A DNA stretch of 64,000 nt. Source: Stenotrophomonas beteli (GTDB lineage: Bacteria; Pseudomonadota; Gammaproteobacteria; Xanthomonadales; Xanthomonadaceae). Shown piece after piece: positions 1 through 8,807 of this stretch. Numbering within the stretch: the stretch's first letter is position 1; each line of letters opens with the position of its first letter. Location: assembly GCF_001431665.1 (NCBI RefSeq), contig NZ_LLXV01000055.1, forward strand, positions 213,842 through 277,841. Reading direction: 5' to 3'. The position numbers were made by a program, and so were the translations under genes. Under the pieces are notes generated by a model. The model was not told the DNA's origin. It did no database searches and worked only from the letters and a program-made list of their open reading frames with translations.

Positions 1-240
1 GAATACGGTCAGGCCGAGGCGTGCGATCGCCTCGCGCTCTGCGGGCTTGCGATGATGATGATCCTGGGTAACGTGTACGCGGATGCCACGCTGAGTGGCC
101 GCGTCGAAGAGCTCCAGGTCAGTAGTGCCGGGCATCACGAACTCCCTTACGTGGAAGACTTCGTGTTCGTCCGTTCCTGCAATGGCGTCGATGGCCCGGG
201 CCAGCGCGGGCGGAAGATTCTCATCGATCTGCGCCTTCAA
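1..240 (-). CDS. PIN-like toxin of a toxin-antitoxin pair (partial, runs off left edge)
   Basis: The reverse strand encodes 80 residues starting LKAQIDENLPPALARAI and reaching EREAIARLGLTVF at the window edge. Acidic residues sit where PIN-like nucleases of the DUF5615/VapC45 type have them (IDENLP near the N-terminus, TTDLELF and VTQDHHH further on). The likely start is TTG at 240-238, which overlaps the TGA of the upstream gene, so translation is probably coupled. The expected activity is RNA cleavage held in check by the partner; that is family knowledge, not shown here. The C-terminus lies outside the window. Confidence 0.7.
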   Translation of the reverse strand, partial: MKAQIDENLPPALARAIDAIAGTDEHEVFHVREFVMPGTTDLELFDAATQRGIRVHVTQDHHHRKPAEREAIARLGLTVF

Positions 241-941
241 GGCGCGGCTCGATTCTCGAACTGCAGTGCTTTCTTCACTGCAGTCAGAGATAGGTCATAC
301 AGCCTGGCCACGCGACGCTCGTCGCCACCTTCGGCGCGCAGCGCCTCGACAATGGCGATGGTAGGAACGCCCGATTCGGCAAGGATGGGCTGACCAAAAC
401 TGCGCTGTGGATCAAATACCACCGCACGGGATCCCTTCAGTGGGAACCATCGTTCGGCACGATCATCGATGCCCAGTTCGATGCCGTCACGCAGCGAAGG
501 TGCGATGACCTTGCGCATCACGTCCTGGCGCTTCACCACGTCCACCAGTGCGGCATCGCCGCTGTCGCCCACGAGCTCCATGAAAATGCGGCGCCCATCG
601 GTCTTGAAGCTCGTGCTGGTGAAGGGGTACTCCTTACCGAGCCGCTCGTTCAGCTCGACAATGGTTCGCCGCACCAGGTTGAGTGGCACGCCACATGCGA
701 CGAATGTGCGGACGAAGCGCAGCTCGATCAGATCGCGAAAGCCAATGCCGTCGATCTCTGAATCGGCCCATTGCGACTTCCACAGGGGAGGGTGGGCTTT
801 CGGATTCCCGTGCTTCCGACCCTGGTAGCCTTTCAGCCACCGGCGCAGTTCCGACGAACTGCCGCCAATGAAGCGCGCAGCATCGGCGTAGGAATAGAGA
901 CCGACGCCGAGGCTGTCCTGTGCTGGCAAGGCGATACCCAT
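237..941 (-). CDS. MerR-like/DUF433-type antitoxin
   Basis: The 234-residue protein has a MerR-like winged helix near the N-terminus (YSYADAARFIGGSSSELRRW), a second helical stretch (DLIELRFVRTFVACGVPLN), and a C-terminal DUF433-like segment (GQPILAESGVPTIAIVEAL, then RRVARLYDLSLTAVKKAL). This architecture is typical of DNA-binding antitoxins paired with PIN-like DUF5615 toxins. I start it at ATG 941; a TTG at 959 would add six residues. Its stop overlaps the start of the downstream PIN-like gene. It probably binds its own promoter and neutralises the toxin. Confidence 0.75.
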   Translation of the reverse strand: MGIALPAQDSLGVGLYSYADAARFIGGSSSELRRWLKGYQGRKHGNPKAHPPLWKSQWADSEIDGIGFRDLIELRFVRTFVACGVPLNLVRRTIVELNERLGKEYPFTSTSFKTDGRRIFMELVGDSGDAALVDVVKRQDVMRKVIAPSLRDGIELGIDDRAERWFPLKGSRAVVFDPQRSFGQPILAESGVPTIAIVEALRAEGGDERRVARLYDLSLTAVKKALQFENRAAP

Positions 942-1078
942 GGCGCCGAGTCTACTCAATCCGAATGGAGCTGGAGTACAGAATCACATTCTGCGCCCTG
1001 CGGGACTCATAAACTGAGAACGGAGACATGCGCGGGCGAATCTGCCCGGTGATTGGCAGGCCGAAGCCGACAAGAAGA

Positions 1079-1155
1079 TGGCGCGCCCGGAGGGATTCGA
1101 ACCCCCGACCAATGGCTTCGGAAGCCACTACTCTATCCGGCTGAGCTACGGGCGC
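1079..1155 (-). tRNA. tRNA-Arg(CCG)
   Basis: On the reverse strand the molecule runs from GCGCCCG (1155-1149) to CGGGCGC plus discriminator G and an encoded CCA (1081-1079). The anticodon stem is GTGGC/GCCAT with loop TTCCGAA, giving anticodon CCG. The T arm contains GGTTCGAATCC. Arms and lengths fit a standard 77-nt tRNA including CCA. I see no integrase gene beside it. Confidence 0.95.
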
Positions 1156-1304
1156 GTTGTAGAACCGCCGCACCACCGGCCAGTGCCGGGGCGGGCATCG
1201 CAGCGCCATGAGGCGGTGCGGGAGGGGCATTCTATCCAGTTTCGCCGAACAAATCTCCCCCCACCGGCAAAGCCCTCGCAGAGGGGCAGGAGTATCCTAT
1301 CGCC

Positions 1305-2198
1305 ATGGCTGATACCCCCCTCACTTCGCCGCAGTCGCCGGCGACGCCGCGTTGGCGGCATTACTGGAGTCTGATGCGCGCTGATCGCCCGATCGGCACG
1401 CTGCTGCTGCTGTGGCCCACCTGGTGGGCGTTGTGGCTGGCTGCCGGCGGCCTGCCGCCGCTGTGGACGCTGTTCGTGTTCACCGCTGGCGTGTGGTTGA
1501 CCCGCTCGGCCGGTTGCGTCATCAACGACTACGCCGACCGCTGGCTCGACCCGCATGTGGAGCGCACCAAGGCGCGTCCGCTGGCCACCGGCGCGATCAG
1601 CGGCCGCGCCGCGCTCGCCCTGTTTGCCATACTGATGCTGGTGGCATTTGGCCTGGTGCTGACCCTGAACGGGCTGACCATCGGCCTGAGCTTCATCGGC
1701 GTGTTCCTGGCCGCCAGCTACCCGTACCTGAAGCGCTACACCCATCTGCCGCAGGTCTACCTGGGCATGTCGTTCGGCTGGGGCATCCCGATGGCGTTCG
1801 CCGCCGTGCAGGGCGAGGTGCCGATGCTGGGCTGGCTGCTGTATGCCGGCAACATCCTGTGGTCTACCGCCTACGACACCTGGTACGCCATGGTCGATCG
1901 CGAGGACGACCTGAAGATGGGCTCGCACTCGACCGCGATCCTGTTTGGCGACCTGGACCTGGTCATCCAGGGCGTGTTGTACGCGCTGTTCCTGGCCACC
2001 ATGGCCCTGGTGGGCGTGCGCGGTGGCCTGGGCGGCTACTACCTGGCCGGCGTGGCGGTGGCCACTGTGCTGGTGGTTTACGAATTCTGGATCTGCCGCA
2101 ACCGCGAGCGCGGCCCCTGCTTCAAGGCGTTCCTGCACAACAACTGGGTCGGCGCCGCGTTGTTTGCCGGCCTCGCCGTGGATCTGGCGCTGCGCTGA
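1305..2198 (+). CDS. ubiA: 4-hydroxybenzoate polyprenyltransferase UbiA
   Basis: The 297-residue integral membrane protein attaches the polyprenyl chain to 4-hydroxybenzoate in ubiquinone synthesis. Both Asp-rich prenyl-diphosphate/Mg motifs are present: [20 protein letters not shown] near residue 75 and [12 protein letters not shown] near residue 200. Several hydrophobic helices separate them, and the length matches the family. The ATG follows an AGGGGCAGGAG-like stretch. The gene stands alone between tRNA-Arg and a repeat-rich gap. It supplies quinone for the cyo quinol oxidase further along, although the two loci are not linked. Confidence 0.95.
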   Translation: MADTPLTSPQSPATPRWRHYWSLMRADRPIGTLLLLWPTWWALWLAAGGLPPLWTLFVFTAGVWLTRSAGCVINDYADRWLDPHVERTKARPLATGAISGRAALALFAILMLVAFGLVLTLNGLTIGLSFIGVFLAASYPYLKRYTHLPQVYLGMSFGWGIPMAFAAVQGEVPMLGWLLYAGNILWSTAYDTWYAMVDREDDLKMGSHSTAILFGDLDLVIQGVLYALFLATMALVGVRGGLGGYYLAGVAVATVLVVYEFWICRNRERGPCFKAFLHNNWVGAALFAGLAVDLALR

Positions 2199-2205
2199 GA
2201 AGCGC

Positions 2206-2229
2206 AGCCGAGCGTGGACTCGGCTCTAC
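2206..2229. repeat. SMAG-type palindromic repeat
   Basis: An AGCCGAG...CTCGGCT hairpin ends in CTAC (GTAG on the other strand), immediately after ubiA. The shape is that of Stenotrophomonas maltophilia GTAG (SMAG) REP-like elements. Confidence 0.7.
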
Positions 2230-2256
2230 AGGTGGCCACCCCGAAACCGGATATCC

Positions 2257-2284
2257 GTAGCGCCCGAGCCCATGCTCGGGCGGC
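2257..2284. repeat. SMAG-type palindromic repeat
   Basis: A GTAG head is followed by the hairpin CCCGAGC/GCTCGGG. It is the second element in the ubiA-transporter gap. Confidence 0.7.
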
Positions 2285-2385
2285 GGCGCGCAGCGCCAGG
2301 TATCCCGCCACCTACGACCAATAGGTGGCTGACAGCCCGCGCACCACCGCCCAGAATCGGGCCATCGAACCTGGGAGGGTAGGCG

Positions 2386-3810
2386 ATGGCCTCGACGGCA
2401 GCAGTACAGGACGGCTGGATGGCGCGCGCTGCGCTGCGCTCGGCCGCCTGGGCGGAAAAATGGTTCCCCGATGCGTACGTGTTCGCGGTGTTGGGCGTGG
2501 TCATCGTCGCATTGGCGGCGATGGGCTTCGGCTCGACCCCGCAGGCGACCGCCAGCGCCTTCGGTGACGGTTTCTGGAGCCTCATTCCCTTCACCATGCA
2601 GATGGCCTTCGTGGTCATCGGCGGCTACGCCGTGGCCACCGCGCCGGTGGTCGCGCGCTTCATCGACTTCCTGGCACGGGTCCCGCGCACCGGTCGTGGC
2701 GCGGTGGTGTACGTGGGCCTGGTCAGCATGCTGGCCTCGCTGCTCAGCTGGGGTTTCTCGCTGGTGTTCGGTGGCCTGCTGGTGCGGGCGCTGGCCCGCC
2801 GCACCGAACTGCACATGGATTACCGCGCCGCCGGCGCGTCGGCCTACCTGGGGCTGGGCGCGGTGTGGGCGATGGGCCTGAGTTCGTCGGCCGCACAGTT
2901 GCAGGCCAATCCGGCCAGCATGCCGCCGGGGCTGGTGGAGATCACGGGCGTGTTGCCCTTCACCGAAACCATCTTCCTGTGGCAGTCGATCGCACTGACC
3001 GCGGCATTGATCCTGGTCTCGCTGCTGATTGCCTGGCTCACCGCGCCGGCTGCCGGTAGTGCGCGCACGGCCGAGGAGTTCCCCGGCGCCGCGCAGGCGG
3101 AGGCGGAGCCGCTGCAGCGCCGCACGCGCCCGGGCGAATGGCTGGAGTACAGCCCGCTGCTGACCGTGCTGCTCTCGCTGCTGGCGTTCGGCTGGCTGTT
3201 CAACGAGTTCGCCAACAAGCCGGTGATCACCGCCATCGCCAACCTCAACACCTACAACTTCCTGTTCATCTCGTTGGGCCTGCTGCTGCACTGGCGGCCG
3301 CGCAGCTTCCTCAACGCGGTGGCCAAAGCGGTGCCGAGCACCACCGGCGTGCTGATCCAGTTCCCGCTGTACGGCGGCATCGCAATGATCCTCACCCACG
3401 CTGCCGGCGGCGATGGGCAGACGTTGGCGCACCGGCTGTCGAGCCTGTTCGTGCACGTGGCCAGCACCGATACCTTCGCGCTGGTGATGGGCGTGTACTC
3501 AGCGGTACTGGGTTTCTTCGTGCCGTCCGGTGGCGGCAAGTGGATCATCGAAGCGCCGTACGTGATGCAGGCCGCCAACGAACTGAAGGCGCACCTGGGC
3601 TGGGCGGTGCAGGTCTACAACGCGGCCGAAGCGCTGCCGAACCTGATCAACCCGTTCTGGATGCTGCCGCTGCTGGGTGTGCTGGGGCTGAAGGCTCGCG
3701 ACATCGTGGGCTTCACTTTCATCCAGCTGCTGGTGCACATCCCGCTGGTGCTGGGCCTGCTGTGGCTGCTGGGCATGACCCTGGCCTATGTGCCGCCGGT
3801 GATGCCCTGA
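2386..3810 (+). CDS. Short-chain fatty acid transporter (AtoE family)
   Basis: This 474-residue polytopic membrane protein matches AtoE-type short-chain fatty acid carriers in length, in the N-terminal AEKWFPDAYVFAVLG segment and in the C-terminal FFVPSGGGKWIIEAPYVM stretch, a family hallmark. About ten or more hydrophobic helices are visible. Homologues import acetoacetate or butyrate. No acetoacetate catabolic genes lie next to it, so the substrate is not fixed by context. The ATG follows GGGAGGGTAGGCG, a good ribosome binding site. Confidence 0.85.
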   Translation: MASTAAVQDGWMARAALRSAAWAEKWFPDAYVFAVLGVVIVALAAMGFGSTPQATASAFGDGFWSLIPFTMQMAFVVIGGYAVATAPVVARFIDFLARVPRTGRGAVVYVGLVSMLASLLSWGFSLVFGGLLVRALARRTELHMDYRAAGASAYLGLGAVWAMGLSSSAAQLQANPASMPPGLVEITGVLPFTETIFLWQSIALTAALILVSLLIAWLTAPAAGSARTAEEFPGAAQAEAEPLQRRTRPGEWLEYSPLLTVLLSLLAFGWLFNEFANKPVITAIANLNTYNFLFISLGLLLHWRPRSFLNAVAKAVPSTTGVLIQFPLYGGIAMILTHAAGGDGQTLAHRLSSLFVHVASTDTFALVMGVYSAVLGFFVPSGGGKWIIEAPYVMQAANELKAHLGWAVQVYNAAEALPNLINPFWMLPLLGVLGLKARDIVGFTFIQLLVHIPLVLGLLWLLGMTLAYVPPVMP

Positions 3811-4050
3811 AGCCAGCCCGTTCAGCGCGTGTTTTCGCTCCCGGATGCCATGAATGGGTATCCGGCTGACCCGGGCATCAGCACATGCCGAACCCGCATG
3901 AATCCTTCAGTGGCTTGTGCCACAAGGGCCTGTGCGTGTTCATTCACGCGTGTACACATGGATGTAGCCGCGCACCCACGCGTGATTAACCAACCGCTGC
4001 AGACGATGGCCACGTCCACCGCATTCCGCGTGTGGCTTTGGAGATCGGAC

Positions 4051-4218
4051 ATGGCACAGCAGAACCAGAACCAGAACCCGAACCAGAAGCAGCAGGGCCA
4101 GCAGAACCAGCAGGATCAGCAGCAGGGCCGTGGCCGCGACCAGCAGCAGCAACAGCAGCAGGAACAGCAGAAGCGCAACCAGAACCAGCAGCAGGGCGGC
4201 CACGACGAAGAAGAATGA
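4051..4218 (+). CDS. Gln/Asn-rich mini-protein, function unknown
   Basis: The 55-residue protein is extremely low in complexity: 27 residues are Gln and 7 are Asn, with a few Arg/Lys and an acidic HDEEE tail. A GGAG site sits eight bases before the ATG, and a strong hairpin terminator follows at 4246-4270, so it looks like a complete small transcription unit. There is no signal peptide or membrane segment. I do not recognise the family. The composition suggests an intrinsically disordered or stress-related protein, but that is a guess. A longer reading from 3829 in the same frame lacks a comparable start and is unlikely. Confidence 0.65.
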   Translation: MAQQNQNQNPNQKQQGQQNQQDQQQGRGRDQQQQQQQEQQKRNQNQQQGGHDEEE

Positions 4219-4245
4219 CCGCGCCGCACGCGCGGTGTGACCGAT

Positions 4246-4270
4246 GAAGCCCCGCCCTGTGCGGGGCTTC
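4246..4270. terminator. Bidirectional hairpin terminator
   Basis: Perfect 10-bp arms GAAGCCCCGC/GCGGGGCTTC enclose a 5-nt loop. They lie between the convergent Gln-rich gene and the hydrolase gene that ends at 4273. Confidence 0.75.
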
Positions 4271-4272
4271 GC

Positions 4273-4899
4273 TTATTCCAGCACGCCGATGCGCTGCAGC
4301 ACCGGTGCCGCCGACATGTCGTTTGGATTAGTGCCGGGCTGATCCTGCGGCACCTCCATGCCCATGCCGCGGTACAGGTCGACCCAGTGCTGGGCGATCT
4401 GCCCGGTCTGCGCATTGCGGAAGTTCATCGGCTGCAACGCGAACACGTGGTGCGCGCGGAACGCGCGTTCGATGAAGTCCGAGCAGTAGTAGCTGTCCTC
4501 GTTCAACACATATGACGTGTTGTACGGCTTGCCCAGCATCGTGCGCGCGGTCGCGACCGCATCCTTGATGGCGGCCTGCTGCGGCGCGCGCAGGCGATAG
4601 ACCACGATCTGACGCTGCTTTGCGCGCGCGTCCTGGCGGAAATCGGACAGCGACTGCCGGCGCGATCCTTTCTCATCGGCATGCAGCACGTTCCAGCCCT
4701 TCGGCGCGGAGGCGATCAGTGCGACGTGATCGAAACTGGGCGATCCCTGCTTGCCGGTGGCATCGTCGATGGCCGCGCTCAGGCCGCTGTGGCCGGCAGT
4801 AACGAACAGCAGGTCGCCTTCGCGGAGGTCGATGGCCATCGCCACAGCCGGCCACAGTGCGGGCAGCAGCAGGCCGATCAGGAGCAGCACGCGATGCAT
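4273..4899 (-). CDS. YiiX-like NlpC/P60-type cysteine hydrolase (C92), exported
   Basis: The protein of about 208 residues begins with a signal peptide (MHRVLLLIGLLLPALWPAVAMA). The segment LREGDLLFVTAGHSGLSAAI starts the permuted papain-like fold, DHVALI carries the conserved His, and NEDSYYCSDFIERAF carries the nucleophilic Cys in the YCSDFI context typical of YiiX/YebB proteins (peptidase family C92). I start it at ATG 4899 because the preceding codons would push the signal peptide inward. Family members act on lipid or peptidoglycan amide/ester bonds; the substrate is not known here. Confidence 0.8.
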   Translation of the reverse strand: MHRVLLLIGLLLPALWPAVAMAIDLREGDLLFVTAGHSGLSAAIDDATGKQGSPSFDHVALIASAPKGWNVLHADEKGSRRQSLSDFRQDARAKQRQIVVYRLRAPQQAAIKDAVATARTMLGKPYNTSYVLNEDSYYCSDFIERAFRAHHVFALQPMNFRNAQTGQIAQHWVDLYRGMGMEVPQDQPGTNPNDMSAAPVLQRIGVLE

Positions 4900-4981
4900 G
4901 GGCGGTCTCGGACAGGCGGAAGGCTGCAAGTGTAGGGCGCGCGGTAGCATGGGGCGACCGGACCGGATTCAGGATGATCCC

Positions 4982-5494
4982 ATGCGTCGCTTTCGCGCAT
5001 CCGCTGTACTGGTGCTTGCCGCAGGGCTGGGTGCGGCGGCCTGCACGCCTGCACCGCAGGCGCTTCCCGCTGAAGCCTCATCCGCCGCAGCGGCGCCGGC
5101 GACCACGGCGGCCGTGGTGCAGCCTGCACCGGCGCGCTCGAGCGCGGGCTGCCCGTACCCGGAGTTCGATGCCTTCCTGACGCACTTCGGCAGCGAGATC
5201 GCGCTGCAGGAGAAAGCCACCGCCGATCCACTGCTGGACAGTTACATCGACCCCGAGGCTGAGCCCGAACCGCGCAAGGTGGAGAGCCGTCTGGCGCTGG
5301 CGGACGTCGAATGGCCGGTGATGCCCGATCCGGCCGCACTGGCCGGGCAGGGGCGCGAGCTGCAGGTCAGCGCGCTGGCCGATGGACAGCGCCAGGTGCA
5401 GATCCGCACACCGGACAGCAGTGACCAGCAGACGTATACCTTCGCGCGGGCGCCGTGCTGGACGCTGGTCAGGCGCGAGGATGAGGCGATCTGA
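4982..5494 (+). CDS. Putative lipoprotein, hypothetical
   Basis: The 170-residue product starts MRRFRASAVLVLAAGLGAAAC, a lipoprotein signal with Cys at the lipobox, followed by an Ala/Pro-rich linker of about 35 residues. The folded part (CPYPEFDAFLTHFGSEIALQ onward) contains conserved-looking aromatic and acidic residues and ends WTLVRREDEAI. It diverges from the C92-type hydrolase and precedes the metallopeptidase. I do not recognise a named family; an envelope location is the only supported inference. Confidence 0.7.
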   Translation: MRRFRASAVLVLAAGLGAAACTPAPQALPAEASSAAAAPATTAAVVQPAPARSSAGCPYPEFDAFLTHFGSEIALQEKATADPLLDSYIDPEAEPEPRKVESRLALADVEWPVMPDPAALAGQGRELQVSALADGQRQVQIRTPDSSDQQTYTFARAPCWTLVRREDEAI

Positions 5495-5567
5495 TGCCTG
5501 ACCCGGCACAGGCAGGGAAAGTGGCTGGCTGCTAGGCTTGAAGCCTGGACCAGGCAGGGAGACGCCG

Positions 5568-7403
5568 ATGCAGGCTCGCAGGATTCGCACCGCCACCGCC
5601 ATTGCCGTGCTGCTGGCGATGCTGCCTTGCACCGGCCTCCGTGCGCAGTCGGTGCGTGCCGACGATCGCGCCCTCTTTGGCAACGCCACGGCTGAACAGT
5701 CTGCGCGTGATGCATTGGGCAAGCAGCTGGAGACCCTGCAGCATGCGACCGGCATCGCACCTGCGGAGCGCTTCCAGCAGGCCGAGGCGATGGAAGCGCA
5801 GTGCCTGCGCCACCACAGCTACCTGCACCTGCAGGCCGCCCGCAATGCGCGCGATCATCGTCCGGCGCAGGCGCTGGACGAGGTGATGGGGCTGTGCAGC
5901 CGCATCGCCCGTACCGCCCGCGCCGCGCTGCGCCAGGCGCCTGCGGACGCTGCCTGGACGCGGCCCTATGGCTTCCTTCGCACGCGCGCGCAGAAGGAGG
6001 CCGCCGCTCCGGCCAATCCCGCGCTGGACCAGGCCGTGGATGCCTTGGCCGATCCTGCGCTGGACAGCTTCGCGCGCCTGCGTGGGCAGATCCTGCGCAC
6101 GGCCGAGTACCCGCAGATCGAACGTGACGGGCTGCATTGGGATACCGGGCGCGACAGACAGGCACTGGCCCAGCATCGCGACCGCACGCTGCGCGAGGCC
6201 GGTTGGAAGGGCTACTGGCAGGGCCTGCACTCGCGCCGCGAGCCGATGGCCTCGGTGCTGCTGGGGCTGGTGCAGGTGAACGATGCGACCGCGCGCCTGC
6301 AGGGGGAGGGCTCCGCGCCAGTGCGCGGCTACCAGCGCATGGGCCTGGATACATTGGCGGTGGACGCGACGCTGCAGGCGATCGAACGCCATGCAGGGGA
6401 TCGTCGCGCCTACCAGAACATGCTGCTGCGCCACGCGGCACAGTCCGGCATCGATGCACCGCAGATCTGGGATATCACGGTGCCCGACGCCGGTTACACG
6501 CCGCCGGTGCTGACGCTGGTGCAGTTGCGCGACAACGCCGCAGAGGCGATGCAGAATCTCGGGCCGGCGTATGTCGCGGAGCTGCGCGCGTTGCTCGATC
6601 CGGCCAACCGGCGCATAGACCTCGCTACCGGGCAGGGCAATCGCAGCCAGGATGCGTTCGCAGTGAATGCTCCTGGCGCGCCGGCGCTGCTGTACGTCGG
6701 GGTGCGCAGGGGTGATCTGGAAAGCGATGTCGAAATCGCCCATGAAGCCGGTCATGCCATGCACGGTGAGTGGATGCAGCGCGGCCATGCCTCGCCGCTG
6801 CAGCGCAACGGCAGCCCGTGGCTGACCGAGGCCTTCGCCATCTACAACGAGCTGCGCTTCCGCGACCAGCTGTACCAGCAGGCAGAGGACCCGCGGGCCA
6901 AGGCCTATTACCTGAAATCCCTGCTGGACGATATGGTGCTGCAGCTGTTCACCTCTTCCGAAGAGGCGCAGCTGGAGCAGTCGATCTACCAGGGCGTGGC
7001 CGACAACACGCTGGGTACCGCCGATGACCTGGACGCGTTGACCGGCCGGGTGCTGGCGCGCTTCGGTCAGGATCCGGAGCGCTATCCGCAGCTGCGCAAC
7101 GGCTGGATCGGAAAGCGCCTGATGTACGACGACCCTAACTATCTGGTCAATTACCTGTATGCGGGCCTGCTGGCGGTGCAGCTCTATGTGCAGGATCAGC
7201 GCGACCCGGAGCGCTTCCGCCAGCGCTACCTCAGCGTGCTGGGCGAAGGCTTTGATCGCGCGCCGAACGAGCAGGTGGCACAACTGCTGGGGCAGGCGCC
7301 GGATTGGCCGGCCCTGGTGGAGGCCGACCTGCAGGTGTTCAACCAGTTGGCCGGACGGCTGCGGGCATTGCACGCGCGGATCGAGCAAGGGCAGGGCGCA
7401 TGA
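5568..7403 (+). CDS. Secreted zinc metallopeptidase (M3-like gluzincin)
   Basis: The 611-residue protein has an N-terminal signal peptide (ATAIAVLLAMLPCTGLRAQ). HEAGHAMH at about residues 392-399 gives the HExxH zinc site, and the Glu in WLTEAFAIYNE about 28 residues later is the expected third ligand, as in M3 oligoendopeptidases. The rest is helical, which also fits M3. I start at ATG 5568, preceded by CAGGGAGAC, rather than at an upstream codon that would disrupt the signal peptide. Its stop overlaps the next start by four bases (ATGA), so the two are translationally coupled. It probably trims peptides in the periplasm. Confidence 0.8.
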   Translation: MQARRIRTATAIAVLLAMLPCTGLRAQSVRADDRALFGNATAEQSARDALGKQLETLQHATGIAPAERFQQAEAMEAQCLRHHSYLHLQAARNARDHRPAQALDEVMGLCSRIARTARAALRQAPADAAWTRPYGFLRTRAQKEAAAPANPALDQAVDALADPALDSFARLRGQILRTAEYPQIERDGLHWDTGRDRQALAQHRDRTLREAGWKGYWQGLHSRREPMASVLLGLVQVNDATARLQGEGSAPVRGYQRMGLDTLAVDATLQAIERHAGDRRAYQNMLLRHAAQSGIDAPQIWDITVPDAGYTPPVLTLVQLRDNAAEAMQNLGPAYVAELRALLDPANRRIDLATGQGNRSQDAFAVNAPGAPALLYVGVRRGDLESDVEIAHEAGHAMHGEWMQRGHASPLQRNGSPWLTEAFAIYNELRFRDQLYQQAEDPRAKAYYLKSLLDDMVLQLFTSSEEAQLEQSIYQGVADNTLGTADDLDALTGRVLARFGQDPERYPQLRNGWIGKRLMYDDPNYLVNYLYAGLLAVQLYVQDQRDPERFRQRYLSVLGEGFDRAPNEQVAQLLGQAPDWPALVEADLQVFNQLAGRLRALHARIEQGQGA

Positions 7404-8806
7404 GCGGGCTGCGGTGGGCGGGGTGGACCCGGGCCAGGGCATGGCTGTTGCTGCTGCTGTGCCTGTTGCCGATGGGGGGGATGGCCGCCGTTGCGGTGCC
7501 TGCGCTGGATGATCCGGTGGTGGACACCGCCCATGCGCTGTCGGCGGACACCCGCAATACGCTGCGTACGCAGGCGCTGCAGCTGCAGGCGCGCACCGGC
7601 GCGCAGCTGCAGGTGCTGGTGGTCGACCACGTTGGCGACGAGGGCATTGAAGCTTATGCACAGCGCGTGTTCGAGCAGTGGCAGCTGGGCCGCGCCGGTG
7701 TCGATGATGGCGTGTTGCTGCTGGTGGCCGTGCAGGACCGCCGTGTGCGCATCCAGACCGGCTACGGCCTGGAAGGGGCGATTCCCGATGCCTATGCCGC
7801 GCGCATCATCGACAAGGCCATCGTGCCGCGCTTCCGCGAAGGCGACCTCGACCAGGGCCTGCTGGAGGGCACCAAGGTCGTGGTCGCGCTGATCGACGGC
7901 GAGGCGCTGCCGGAGTGGGAAGACCCGTCGGCACGCAACGTGTTGCCGCCGGACTGGCGCAGCGCGGATTCGGTGGTTGCACTGACGTTGCTGGCCGGCT
8001 TCCTCGCCGGTCTCTGGCGTTCGCCGTCCTCGCCGCCCGTGGCAAAGACGGCGGACGATTTCGCGCGCCGGCATCGCGAGCGCCGGCGCGCAACATCGCG
8101 TGCGGCCGCCCCGCCGCAGGCCCGCCCGAAGCGGTTGCCGGCCTGGGGCCGCCCGATGCTGGTGACCGCCGTCGTGGCCATGGGAATGCTGGCGGCGGCG
8201 CTGTGGGCGCCCCGAGCTGCGCTGGCGGCGCTCTGCTTCGTGCTGGCGCTGTGCGTACCGGTGGCGAGCGTGCTCGGCTGGTGCTGGCGCCGCAGTCGAG
8301 GCCTGCGCTGGGTCTTGCTGGGCCTGCTTGCGGTCAGTGCGGCCTTCTTCGTGCTGATGCTGCTGCGGGGCCGGTTGCCACCCAGCCTGGCCCTGCACAC
8401 GCTGCTGGACCTGGCTGTGGGCATTGCCGCGATGCTGGTGTTCTTCGTTGTACAGGCCGGCCGCGCGCGCTGGCACAAGGATCGCAGCAGCTTCGCGGTA
8501 CGCTTCGCCGTGTTGCTGCTGCTGAGCGCCGGCTACGCCCTCTGCGCACTGCTGGCCATTGACCGGGCCGAGCCGGCCGCGCGCCTTGCGGCAACGATCG
8601 GCTGGAGTGCGGGCACGCTGGTGCTGTATTTCGTGTGGATCTTCACCCTGCTGCCGGCCGACAGGGCGCGCAGTGGCCGGCGCGCATCCGGTAGTCAACG
8701 CAGCGCGTCCAGCAGCGCATCGTCGAGTTCATCCTCCAGCGGTTCCAGCAGTTGGTCCGGGGGCGGCGGCCGCAGCGGTGGTGGCGGCGCATCGGGCAGC
8801 TGGTAG
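7400..8806 (+). CDS. TPM-domain (YgcG family) membrane protein
   Basis: The 468-residue protein has a signal peptide and then a TPM domain (VPALDDPVVDTAHALSADTR, LQVLVVDHVG, LLLVAVQDRRVRIQTGYGLE), followed by several membrane helices. It ends in a Ser run and a Gly/Ser-rich tail (GGGGRSGGGGASGSW), a hallmark of YgcG-type proteins. It overlaps the metallopeptidase gene by four bases. TPM proteins have been linked to photosystem repair in plants and have phosphatase-like folds; the bacterial role is unclear. Pairing with a peptidase hints at envelope protein quality control, which is inference. Confidence 0.85.
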   Translation: MSGLRWAGWTRARAWLLLLLCLLPMGGMAAVAVPALDDPVVDTAHALSADTRNTLRTQALQLQARTGAQLQVLVVDHVGDEGIEAYAQRVFEQWQLGRAGVDDGVLLLVAVQDRRVRIQTGYGLEGAIPDAYAARIIDKAIVPRFREGDLDQGLLEGTKVVVALIDGEALPEWEDPSARNVLPPDWRSADSVVALTLLAGFLAGLWRSPSSPPVAKTADDFARRHRERRRATSRAAAPPQARPKRLPAWGRPMLVTAVVAMGMLAAALWAPRAALAALCFVLALCVPVASVLGWCWRRSRGLRWVLLGLLAVSAAFFVLMLLRGRLPPSLALHTLLDLAVGIAAMLVFFVVQAGRARWHKDRSSFAVRFAVLLLLSAGYALCALLAIDRAEPAARLAATIGWSAGTLVLYFVWIFTLLPADRARSGRRASGSQRSASSSASSSSSSSGSSSWSGGGGRSGGGGASGSW

Positions 8807-8807
8807 T

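Noticed and set aside
5532..7661. A 709-codon reverse frame
   Set aside because: It is antisense to the metallopeptidase gene; codon use and composition mark it as a shadow.
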